A stretch of 44,313 nt of DNA from contig NZ_NHSN01000011.1 in assembly GCF_016653405.1 (NCBI RefSeq), forward strand, positions 1 through 44,313, in the 5' to 3' direction. Made by a program: the position numbers and the translations under genes. The notes under the pieces were generated by a model. The model did not search any database. It was not told the DNA's origin and worked only from the letters and a program-made list of their open reading frames with translations. Source of the DNA: Halorhodospira halophila. Its GTDB lineage: Bacteria > Pseudomonadota > Gammaproteobacteria > Nitrococcales > Halorhodospiraceae. Of the stretch, positions 29,662 to 40,036 are shown piece by piece (the first letter of the stretch is position 1; every line of letters starts with the position of its first letter).

Positions 29662-32136
29662 TCAGTTACTGCGATCGCTACCACTGCGGCGCCGTCCGGA
29701 GCGCCGGCTCCGGCTGCTGCGGCGGCTCTTACCGCTGCCGCCCCCCTCCTTCTGCGATTCGTCGCCCGACTCGCCGCCCTTGGCGGCCGTTTTGCGCTTC
29801 CCCCCGCCCTCGGACTTGGCGGATTTCGACGACCCGCTGCCGGACGGGCCGGCGCCGGAAGCCGACTTGCGGCCGCGGTTCGTACCGCCCTTGCCGCGCT
29901 TGCCCGACTTACGGCTGCCATCCAGAGGCTCGCCGTCAGCGTCCACCGGATGAGCGACCATCTCCAGATCGATCTTGCGGTCGTCCTTCTCCACGCGAGC
30001 CACGCGCACCCGGACCCGGTCGCTGAGCCGGTACTCCTTGCCCGTCCGGTCACCGACCAGCCGGTGTCCCACCGAGTCGTAATGGAAAAAGTCGCTCTCA
30101 AGATTGGTGATGTGCACCAGACCGTCGACGTAGACCCCCTCCAGCGAGATGAACAGCCCGAAGGAGGTGACCGCCGCGATCACCCCGATGAACTCGTCAC
30201 CCAGGTGGTCCGAGAGATACTCACACTTGAGCGTCATCTCGGCATCCCGCGTCGCCTCATCCGCCCGGCGCTCGGCCATAGAGCAGTGCTCACCGAGGGT
30301 GACCAGATCGTTGTGGGTCACCGGGAAACTGCGCCCGCGGTGACCGTCGATCACATGGCCGATGCCCCGGTGGACCACCAGGTCGGGGTAGCGGCGGATC
30401 GGCGACGTGAAATGCGTATAGGCGTCCAGCGCCAGCCCGAAGTGACCGGCGTTGTCCGGCCGGTATTCGGCGGCCTGCATCGACCGCAGCAGGACGGTCT
30501 CGATGAGGTGGCGATCGGGGCGCTCGCGGGCCTGCTCCATCACCCGGCCGTAATCCTTGCCCGTGGGCTCTTCACCGCCACCGAGTTCAAGCCCGGCCTG
30601 GGCCAGGAACTCCTTGAGCTGCTCGAGCTTCTGCTCGCCGGGGCGCTCGTGGACCCGGTAGAGCGACGGCACCTTGTTCTTGGTCAAGAACTTGGCCGCG
30701 CAGACGTTGGCCGAGATCATGCACTCTTCAACGACCTTGTGGAAGTCGTTGCGCTCCGTCGGTTCGACGGAGACCACACGCCCCTCGTCATCGAAGTGCA
30801 TCTGCGTCTCGGTGGTGTCGAAATCGATGGCACCCCGCTCCTCACGGGACTTGCGCAGCGTCTTGTAGAGGTTGTGCAGGTTGCCCAGGTGACGCACCAC
30901 GTCCTCGCCGATGGCCGAGCGCGCCTTGCGGTCGCCGTCGACCACCGCCGCCGCGGCCTGGTCGTAGGTCAACCGCGCCGCCGACTGGATCACCGCACGA
31001 TAAAAGCGCGAGCGCAGGACCTTGCCGTTGCCCTGCAGGAGCATGTCGCAGACCATGGCCAGTCGATCGACCTTCGGGTTCAGCGAGCACAGCCCGTTGG
31101 ACAGGGCCTCGGGGAGCATCGGCACGACCGATCGCGGGAAATAGACCGAGCTGCCACGCAGTCGCGCCTCCTGATCCAGCGCGGAGCCGGGGCGCACGTA
31201 GTGGGACACGTCGGCGATGGCGACCACCAGCCGCCAGCCCTTGGCGGTGGGCTCACAATAGAGCGCGTCGTCAAAGTCCTTGGCATCGGCGCCGTCGATG
31301 GTCACCAGCGGCAGCCGACGCAGGTCGGTGCGCCCCTGCTTGTCGGCCTCGGGGACCTCCTCACCGAAGGCGGCGACCTCCTCTTCCACCTCGGCCGGCC
31401 AGTCCATCGGGATGCCGTGGATGCGCGCGGCCACTACATCCTCTTCACCGACGTGGATCGTCCGCCCGAGCACCTGAGTAATGCGGCCAATGGGCTGTCG
31501 ACGCTCGTTGGGCTGGGCCAGGATCTCGGCCACCGCCAACTCGCCGTCCTCGGCCCCGCCGCGCCCGTCCGGCGTCAGCAAAACGTCCTGCTGCAGCCGC
31601 TTGTTCTCCGGCACCAGGAACCCCACCCCGTGCTCCTCGAAGAACCGGCCGGTGATCTGCCGATTGCCGCGCTCAAGGATCTCGACGAGCTCACCCTGCG
31701 GCGTACCGTGCTCGTCGCGGCCGGTGATGCGCACGATGGCCCGGTCGCCGTGGAGCAGGCAGCGCATCTGGCGCGGTGACAGGGCGATCCGATCGCCGGT
31801 ACCATCCGGCAGCAGGAAACCGGAGCCGTCCGGTCGCCCCATGACGCGGCCGCGAACCAGCTCACTGTGATCCACGACCAAGTACCCGCGGCGGCGATTG
31901 CGCACCAGCTGCCCGTCACGCTCCATGGCGCGCAGCCGGCGGCGCAGCGCCTCATGCTGATCCGGGCTCTCCAGCCCCAAGGCCTCGGCGATCTCGCGCC
32001 GACCCAACGGGCGACGGTGGGCGGCCAGGAGCTCCAGCAGATACTCCCGGCTGGGGATCGGGTTCTCGTACTTGGCCTGCTCGCGCTCCTGATACGGGTC
32101 GCGCTTGGGGGGTCGCTTCTTGGTTTGCTTCGCCAT
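29662..32136 (-). CDS. rnr: Ribonuclease R
   Basis: An 824-residue 3'-5' exoribonuclease of the RNB family, which degrades structured RNA. An HTH domain (about 30-95) with RREIAEALGLESPDQHEAL precedes cold-shock domains. The RNB catalytic domain contains the metal-binding TIDGADAKDFDDALYCE. Further on are SIRRYPDLVVHRGIGHVI-type sequence (here FTSPIRRYPDLVVHRGIG) and an S1 domain (FIGVIAAVTSFGLFISLEGV). The last 85 or so residues are a Lys/Arg/Gly/Ser-rich tail. First gene of rnr-rlmB. Confidence 0.97.
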   Translation of the reverse strand: MAKQTKKRPPKRDPYQEREQAKYENPIPSREYLLELLAAHRRPLGRREIAEALGLESPDQHEALRRRLRAMERDGQLVRNRRRGYLVVDHSELVRGRVMGRPDGSGFLLPDGTGDRIALSPRQMRCLLHGDRAIVRITGRDEHGTPQGELVEILERGNRQITGRFFEEHGVGFLVPENKRLQQDVLLTPDGRGGAEDGELAVAEILAQPNERRQPIGRITQVLGRTIHVGEEDVVAARIHGIPMDWPAEVEEEVAAFGEEVPEADKQGRTDLRRLPLVTIDGADAKDFDDALYCEPTAKGWRLVVAIADVSHYVRPGSALDQEARLRGSSVYFPRSVVPMLPEALSNGLCSLNPKVDRLAMVCDMLLQGNGKVLRSRFYRAVIQSAARLTYDQAAAAVVDGDRKARSAIGEDVVRHLGNLHNLYKTLRKSREERGAIDFDTTETQMHFDDEGRVVSVEPTERNDFHKVVEECMISANVCAAKFLTKNKVPSLYRVHERPGEQKLEQLKEFLAQAGLELGGGEEPTGKDYGRVMEQARERPDRHLIETVLLRSMQAAEYRPDNAGHFGLALDAYTHFTSPIRRYPDLVVHRGIGHVIDGHRGRSFPVTHNDLVTLGEHCSMAERRADEATRDAEMTLKCEYLSDHLGDEFIGVIAAVTSFGLFISLEGVYVDGLVHITNLESDFFHYDSVGHRLVGDRTGKEYRLSDRVRVRVARVEKDDRKIDLEMVAHPVDADGEPLDGSRKSGKRGKGGTNRGRKSASGAGPSGSGSSKSAKSEGGGKRKTAAKGGESGDESQKEGGGSGKSRRSSRSRRSGRRRSGSDRSN

Positions 32137-32220
32137 TTTCTATTCCTTGGATCAATCCCGGGAGGATACGCCAGCGGGCCGGGCCTCCACAAAGGATTCC
32201 GACCGCCTCGCGATGGCCTG

Positions 32221-32250
32221 TTGACACCTGCCCGGGGGCGCCGTTACAGT
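32221..32250 (+). promoter_or_regulatory. Sigma-70 promoter of tRNA-Leu
   Basis: TTGACA (32221-32226) and TACAGT (32245-32250) are separated by 18 bases, and a G/C-rich discriminator-like stretch leads to the tRNA 35 bases later. Confidence 0.7.
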
Positions 32251-32285
32251 CTTGCGCACTCGCTGACGAGGTCTTCAGCGGGCAT

Positions 32286-32372
32286 GCCGAGGTGGCGAAA
32301 TTGGTAGACGCGCTAGCTTCAGGTGCTAGTGGGGGAAACCCCGTGGAGGTTCGAGTCCTCTCCTCGGCACCA
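32286..32372 (+). tRNA. tRNA-Leu (anticodon CAG)
   Basis: Acceptor arms GCCGAGG and CCTCGGC pair fully and the gene encodes ACCA. The anticodon arm is CTAGC, loop TTCAGGT, GCTAG, giving CAG. The long variable arm (TGGGGGAAACCCCG) marks a class II tRNA. The T arm has GGTTCGAGTCC. It is complete and lies alone between purA and rnr. Confidence 0.98.
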
Positions 32373-32412
32373 ATTTCCCCAAGCTTCTGAGCCACACGGC
32401 TCGGAAAGTCGA

Positions 32413-32450
32413 AAGCCCCCGGGAGGCATCCTCCCGGGGGCTTTTTTGTT
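32413..32450 (+). terminator. Rho-independent terminator of tRNA-Leu
   Basis: A strong stem AAGCCCCCGGGAG/CTCCCGGGGGCTT (32413-32425 with 32431-32443) with a 5-base loop, followed by TTTTTT. It ends the tRNA transcript and separates it from the convergent purA. Confidence 0.95.
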
Positions 32451-32567
32451 GCCGGGTCAAAACCCAGTGTCGCCGCTGACCCCTCGCGGGGAATGGTCAG
32501 CGGCGCTGGATGCATCGGATCACTGGGGAGGCGTCGAAGCCAAGGCGCAGAGCCCGCGCCGGGCGGA

Positions 32568-35043
<2,476 letters not shown>

Positions 35044-35044
<1 letters not shown>

Positions 35045-35235
35045 TAACCTCGCACCCAGTAGAGCAGCAGAACGCCCACCCCCATGGACAGGAGGCCGAC
35101 GGTCCGCAGGCTTCGATCATCCATCTCGGCGGCCTGCAGGAACACCCGGCGCAGGGCGCCGGGATTCGCTGCAGGGAGGATGCCCTCGATCACCAGCAGG
35201 AGGGCGATCGCGGTGAGCAGGTCACCCATCTCCAC
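35044..35235 (-). CDS. DUF2065 small membrane protein
   Basis: A 63-residue protein with two membrane helices (LLTAIALLLVIEGILPAANP and LRTVGLLSMGVGVLLLYWVR). This family regularly sits between hflC and hisZ or purA. Function unknown; a link to HflKC is suggested by position only. Confidence 0.88.
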
Positions 35236-35253
35236 GGCGATCCCCCCTCTCGG

Positions 35254-36162
35254 TCAGTCCTGATCGGGGGACCCGAGCTCGCCGTTCATCCCCGGCAGCT
35301 GCTCGCCGCCGTCGAAGAAGCGGAAGAACTGCGAGTCCGGCGACAGGACGAACAGATCGTCCTCACCCTGGAAGGACTCGCGATAGGCCCTGAGGCTGCG
35401 CTGGAAGGCGAAGAAATCCGGCTCCTGGCTGTAGGCGCTGGCGTAGATCTCCGCCGCGGTGGCATCACCCTCACCACGCAGGGACTCACCGTCCCGGTAG
35501 GCCTCGGCGAGGAGCACCGTCCGCTGACGGTCGGCGTCGGCGCGGATGCGCTCGCCGGCCTCCTCACCGCGGGCGCGGATCTCGCGGGCGACCCGCTCAC
35601 GATCCGCCACCATGCGGTCGAAGATCGAGTCGGTAACGTCCTCGGGCAGATCGATGCGCTTGAGGCGCACATCGAGCACCTCCAGCCCCAGGCTCTGCGC
35701 CGCCTCGGCGGTGGTCACGCGCAGGATGTCCATGATCTGCACGCGCTCGCCGGAGATGATGTCCTGCACCGTGCGCTTACCGAACTCGGCACGCAGGGCA
35801 TCGCGGATGATCTCGCGCAGGCGTTGGTTGGCCCGCTCCGGCTCACCACGGACGGTGGTGTAGTAACGCTCGGCATCATCCACGCGCCACTTCACGAAGG
35901 AGTCGACGATCAGGTTCTTCTGCTCCACCGTCAGGAACCGTTCCGGCTCCTCGTCCAGGTTCTGCACCCGGGCGTCGAACTTGCGGACGTTGTTCACGAA
36001 CGGGGTCTTGAAGTGGAGCCCCGGATCAAAGTCCGACTTGATGATCTCACCAAGCCGGAACTTGAGCGCGACCTCCTTCTCGGAGACGGTGAACACCGAG
36101 AAGTAGCCGAGGATCGCGGCCACCACCAGCAGGGGCAACACGACGTTCTTCAGGATTCGCAT
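35254..36162 (-). CDS. hflC: FtsH protease modulator HflC
   Basis: A 302-residue SPFH/prohibitin-like protein anchored by an N-terminal helix (about 7-26, NVVLPLLVVAAILGYFSVFT). The SPFH domain has KEVALKFRLGEIIKSDFDPG and SFVKWRVDDAERYYTTVRGE. A coiled coil with ARGEEAGERIRADADRQRTV follows, and the end is FFRFFDGGEQLPG-like. With HflK it forms the periplasm-facing ring that restrains FtsH. It overlaps the hflK stop by one base. Confidence 0.97.
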   Translation of the reverse strand: MRILKNVVLPLLVVAAILGYFSVFTVSEKEVALKFRLGEIIKSDFDPGLHFKTPFVNNVRKFDARVQNLDEEPERFLTVEQKNLIVDSFVKWRVDDAERYYTTVRGEPERANQRLREIIRDALRAEFGKRTVQDIISGERVQIMDILRVTTAEAAQSLGLEVLDVRLKRIDLPEDVTDSIFDRMVADRERVAREIRARGEEAGERIRADADRQRTVLLAEAYRDGESLRGEGDATAAEIYASAYSQEPDFFAFQRSLRAYRESFQGEDDLFVLSPDSQFFRFFDGGEQLPGMNGELGSPDQD

Positions 36163-37349
36163 CAGCGCGTCCCCCTATCACGGAGCGCCTCTCGTGCTCG
36201 CTGCGTCGGCGAGATGGCGTCCCGTTCCTGCGGTACATCGATATTGGATTCGCCGGCAAACGCCGTCGTGCCACTCCGGCGATCCATGAGCTTGTCCAGC
36301 GGCAGGTACATCAGCGACTGGCTGGACTCGGAGTCGAGCATCACCTTGGGCACGCGCCCGAGGATCTCCTCCATGGTCTCGAGGTAGATCCGCTGACGCA
36401 TCAGCGACGGTGCGTTGCGGTACTCGGCCACCAGCGCCTCGAAGCGGGCCGCGTCACCCTCGGCCTGGGCGATAACCTGCTCGCGGTAACCGTCTGCTTC
36501 CTCGAGAATGCGCGCCGCCTGGCCCTGGGCCCGCGGGATCAGCTCATTGGCGTAGGCCTGGGCCCGGTTGATGGTGCGCTGCTCGTCCTCCCGGGCGCGG
36601 ATGGCGTCCTCGAAGGCCGGCTGCACCGGCTCGGGGGGCTGGATATCCTGGACCGCCACCTGCACCACTTGCAGCCCGGTGCGGTACTCGTCCATCACCT
36701 CCTGGAGCAACCGCCCGGTCTCCTGCGCCACCTCGGTGCGGCCTTCGGTGAGCACATACTGCAGTTCACGCTTGCCGATGATCTCGCGCACGGCACTCTC
36801 GGTGACCTGCTTGAGGGTCTGCTCCGGCAAGCGGAAGTTGAACAGGTAGAGGAAAGGATCATTGACCTCGTACTGCGCCGCGATCCGCACATCGACGATG
36901 TTCTCGTCGCGGGTGATCATCAGCGCCTCGGCCGGCACGGGACGGGCCCGATTCTGCATCGACTCGTAGCCGACCTCGGCGATGCGCCGCTGGTCGACAT
37001 TGACCCGCTCGATCTGGCCGATGGGGCGCGGCCAGTGCCAGTGCGGCCCGGGCTCCGTCGTATCGGAGTGGCGACCGAAGGTCAGCTCCACCCCGCGCCA
37101 GCCCTGGTCGACGATATAGATGCCGGATAGCATCCAGACCACGAAGGCGCCGAGCGCCAGCAAGCCGATGCCGGTTGCGCCGGGCCCGCGGGAGGGCCCG
37201 CTGGGCATGCGCCCGCCGAACAGGCCCTGCAACTGCTCACGCAACTTGCGGAAGACCTCATCCAGATCGGGCGGCCCCCCACTGCCGCCGCCTTTGGGGC
37301 CGCTGCCCCAGGGGTCGCGGCTGCCGCCGCCGGGCTCATTCCACGCCAT
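36162..37349 (-). CDS. hflK: FtsH protease modulator HflK
   Basis: The 395-residue partner of HflC. A Gly/Pro-rich cytoplasmic start (AWNEPGGGSRDPWGSG) precedes one membrane helix (about 59-77, GIGLLALGAFVVWMLSGIYI). An SPFH domain with VDQGWRGVELTFGRHSDTTE and GPHWHWPRPIGQIERV and a coiled coil with ELIPRAQGQAARILEEADGY follow. Normal length for the family. Confidence 0.97.
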   Translation of the reverse strand: MAWNEPGGGSRDPWGSGPKGGGSGGPPDLDEVFRKLREQLQGLFGGRMPSGPSRGPGATGIGLLALGAFVVWMLSGIYIVDQGWRGVELTFGRHSDTTEPGPHWHWPRPIGQIERVNVDQRRIAEVGYESMQNRARPVPAEALMITRDENIVDVRIAAQYEVNDPFLYLFNFRLPEQTLKQVTESAVREIIGKRELQYVLTEGRTEVAQETGRLLQEVMDEYRTGLQVVQVAVQDIQPPEPVQPAFEDAIRAREDEQRTINRAQAYANELIPRAQGQAARILEEADGYREQVIAQAEGDAARFEALVAEYRNAPSLMRQRIYLETMEEILGRVPKVMLDSESSQSLMYLPLDKLMDRRSGTTAFAGESNIDVPQERDAISPTQRAREALRDRGTR

Positions 37350-37439
37350 TCGGGACTCCGTATGTGACTAAGACGATCCGCCGTCAGGTCGGTCGAACGG
37401 TCAGATTCTAGGGAGCTGCCCCGCCAACCGCAACCGAAG

Positions 37440-38720
37440 TCAGGTAGGGACAACCTCTCCGCGCGGCAGCCCCTCACGGACATGGAGCCTTTCCAGCTCA
37501 TGCACGGGGAGCTCCACCTCCAGAGCGAGCTGGCCGTCGTCGGCGCAGTGCTCCTCGATGACACAGCCGAGCCGGAACAGCTGGGCACGCAGGCGCCCCT
37601 GATCCGGCCGCAGATGGACACGGCGCCGGGTGCGCTCCGGGCCGAGCCGCTCGGCCACCGCCTCGAGCAGGGCTTCCACCCCCTCACCGGTGGCCGCCGA
37701 GATCCGTACGCCGGTCACCAGGCCTTCGTCGTCCTCGATCCGGCCCGGCGCCAGGGCGCAGGTATCCACCTTGTTGTAGACACGCAGCGTGGGCACCGCA
37801 TCGGCACCGAGTTCCGCGAGGACCGCCTCCACTTGCTCGATCTGGTGCTCGCGCTCCTCGGCCCCGGCGTCGATGACGTGAAGAAGCAGATCCGCGTCGG
37901 TGACCTCCTCGAGGGTCGAGCGGAAGGCCGCCACCAGATCGTGGGGCAGCCGGCTGATAAAGCCCACCGTATCCGAAACCACCGCCGCCGAGCCACGGGC
38001 CAGCTCCACGCGGCGCCACGAGGGATCGAGTGTCGCGAACAGCCGATCCTCGGCCAGGCGCTGTGAGCCGGTAACGTGATTGAACAGGGTGGACTTGCCG
38101 GCGTTGGTATAGCCGACCAGCGAGACCACGGGCAGCTCGCGCTTGCGCCGGGCCTTGCGGCCCTGCTCACGGGTTCGGCGCACCTTGGCCAGGCGCCGTT
38201 CGATCTGCTGGATGCGCCCGCCGATGAACCGGCGGTCCATCTCCAGCTGCTTCTCGCCCGGGCCACGCAGGCCGATCCCGCCTTTCTGCCGCTCCAGGTG
38301 GGACCAGCCGCGGACCAGGCGACTGGCGACGTGCTTGAGCTGCGCCAGCTCCACCTGGAGCCGGCCCTCGAAGGTTCGCGCCCGCTGCGCGAAGATATCC
38401 AGGATCAGCCCGGTGCGATCGAGCACACGGCAGCCCAGGTCGGTCTCCAGGTTGCGCTCCTGAGCCGCCGACAGCGGCTGGTCAACCAGCACCAGCCCGG
38501 CGTCCAGTTCGCGCACCCGCTCGGCCAGCTCGGCGACCTTGCCGCGGCCGATGAAGGTCCGCGGATCCGGGGTGTCGCGTCGGTGGCGAAAGCGGCCCAC
38601 CACCTCGGCGCCGGCGGAGTCACCCAGCGCCTCGAACTCCTCCGCGGCGTCCAGGGCGTCCCCTGGAAGCCGGACGTGCAGCACCACGGCCCGTTCGCCC
38701 CCAGAAGGCCGGGCGAACAG
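37440..38720 (-). CDS. hflX: GTPase HflX, probable CTG start
   Basis: A ribosome-binding GTPase that splits stalled ribosomes. The N-terminal domain has GRGKVAELAERVRELDAGLV and QLAQLK-type segments (VELAQLKHVASRLVRGWSHL, GGIGLRGPGEKQLEMDRR). The G domain shows G1 GYTNAGKST, G3 DTVGFI and G4 NKVD. No ATG, GTG or TTG lies at the expected start. The CTG at 38720 aligns exactly with the usual MF..R..GE.AVLVH start and gives 426 residues, the length of E. coli HflX. The nearest upstream standard start lies inside hfq. Confidence 0.9.
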   Translation of the reverse strand: MFARPSGGERAVVLHVRLPGDALDAAEEFEALGDSAGAEVVGRFRHRRDTPDPRTFIGRGKVAELAERVRELDAGLVLVDQPLSAAQERNLETDLGCRVLDRTGLILDIFAQRARTFEGRLQVELAQLKHVASRLVRGWSHLERQKGGIGLRGPGEKQLEMDRRFIGGRIQQIERRLAKVRRTREQGRKARRKRELPVVSLVGYTNAGKSTLFNHVTGSQRLAEDRLFATLDPSWRRVELARGSAAVVSDTVGFISRLPHDLVAAFRSTLEEVTDADLLLHVIDAGAEEREHQIEQVEAVLAELGADAVPTLRVYNKVDTCALAPGRIEDDEGLVTGVRISAATGEGVEALLEAVAERLGPERTRRRVHLRPDQGRLRAQLFRLGCVIEEHCADDGQLALEVELPVHELERLHVREGLPRGEVVPT

Positions 38721-38748
38721 ATCCGCCGGACCGCTACCCTTGCGCTGA

Positions 38749-39021
38749 TTAGTTATCGCTTGCCTCCTCGCCGACGACCGCCTCGGCGGATGCCTCTTCG
38801 CCCTGCTGCGGCAGGCGCACGCGCCGTGCCGGGACGATGGTCGAGATGGCGTGCTTGTACACCATCTGGTTGACGTTGTTGCGCAACAGCACCACGAACT
38901 GATCGAAGGACTCGATCTGCCCCTGCAGCTTGATCCCATTGACCAGGTAGATCGAGACCGGAACCTTTTCCTTGCGCAGGGTATTCAGAAAGGGTTCCTG
39001 CAATGACTGCCCCTTCGCCAT
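38749..39021 (-). CDS. hfq: RNA chaperone Hfq
   Basis: A 90-residue Sm-like protein that helps small RNAs pair with mRNA. It has [20 protein letters not shown], Sm1 ([20 protein letters not shown]) and Sm2 ([13 protein letters not shown]). The C-terminal tail is short and acidic ([16 protein letters not shown]). Its place between miaA and hflX is standard. Confidence 0.98.
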   Translation of the reverse strand: MAKGQSLQEPFLNTLRKEKVPVSIYLVNGIKLQGQIESFDQFVVLLRNNVNQMVYKHAISTIVPARRVRLPQQGEEASAEAVVGEEASDN

Positions 39022-39103
39022 GACGATTCGCCCCCAATGATTGTTGTTGTTATGACCCGCGAACCCCGCCGCAGGGGCGCCACTTGCTCATGGGAAAAGT
39101 GTA

Positions 39104-40036
39104 TCACACGCCCCCGAGGGCCCCGGTGACATAGCTGTGAACCCGCGCCTCCAGCCCGTCGCCCGCCGTGAACCGGACTCCGTCGTCCTGCCCGCGCAAC
39201 CAGGTGATCTGGCGCTTGGCGTACTGACGCGTGGCGCGCAGCCCCCGGCGGATCATCGTGGGGTGGTCGCAGGCGCCTTCCAGGTAATGCCAGACTTGCC
39301 TGTATCCGACCGCACGAATCGCCGGGAGTTCCTCGCCCAGATCGCCGCGGCGGTGCAGCGCCACCACCTCGCCCACCAGCCCGGCGGCGAGCATGGCCCG
39401 GAAACGGGCCTCGATGCGCCGGTGCAGCCAGGCACGCTCCGGCGGCTCGAGGATGACCTTCAGCGGCGCCTCGTCCAGCCCCGGCAGCCCCGGCTCGCGC
39501 TGGACCTCGCTCAGCGGTCGGCCGGTGAGCCGGTAGACCTCCAGCGCCCGCTGGATGCGCTGGCTGTCGTTGGGGTGCAGCCGTGCGGCACTCTCCGGAT
39601 CCAGGGCCCACAACCGCCGATGCAGCGCCTGCACGCCGTGGGCCGCCTCCTCCGCCGCCAACTCGGCGCGGATCCGGGTATCCGCCGGCGGCATGGGTGA
39701 GAGCCCGTGCTGAAGCGCCTGGAAATAGAGACCGGTCCCACCGACAAGCACCGGCAACCGCCCGCGGCCGCGGATGGCGGCGATGGCCGCCTGGGCGTCG
39801 CGGGCGAACTCCGCCGCCGAGTAGCGCTCGACCGGGTCGCGGATGTCGATCAGATGGTGCGGGCAGCGCGCGCGCACCGCGCGGGAGGGCTTGGCGGTCC
39901 CGATATCCAACCCTCGATAGATCTGCGCCGAATCGACACTGACGATCTCCCCGCCCAGCCGCTCGGCCAGGGAGAGGGCCAGCTCGCTCTTGCCGACGGC
40001 GGTAGGCCCCATGATGAAGACCACCGGCGCCGCCAT
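39104..40036 (-). CDS. miaA: tRNA dimethylallyltransferase MiaA
   Basis: Adds a dimethylallyl group to A37 of tRNAs reading UNN codons. The 310-residue protein starts MAAPVVFIMGPTAVGKSELA, with the P-loop GPTAVGKS. SVDSAQIYRGLDIGTAKPSR, GTGLYFQALQHGLS and NDSQRIQRALEVYRLTG follow. The ATG overlaps the mutL stop (TGATG); an earlier in-frame ATG would lie inside mutL. Confidence 0.97.
   Translation of the reverse strand: MAAPVVFIMGPTAVGKSELALSLAERLGGEIVSVDSAQIYRGLDIGTAKPSRAVRARCPHHLIDIRDPVERYSAAEFARDAQAAIAAIRGRGRLPVLVGGTGLYFQALQHGLSPMPPADTRIRAELAAEEAAHGVQALHRRLWALDPESAARLHPNDSQRIQRALEVYRLTGRPLSEVQREPGLPGLDEAPLKVILEPPERAWLHRRIEARFRAMLAAGLVGEVVALHRRGDLGEELPAIRAVGYRQVWHYLEGACDHPTMIRRGLRATRQYAKRQITWLRGQDDGVRFTAGDGLEARVHSYVTGALGGV

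Noticed and set aside
29950-31779. A 609-codon plus-strand frame
   Set aside because: Antisense shadow of rnr; no domain or start signal.
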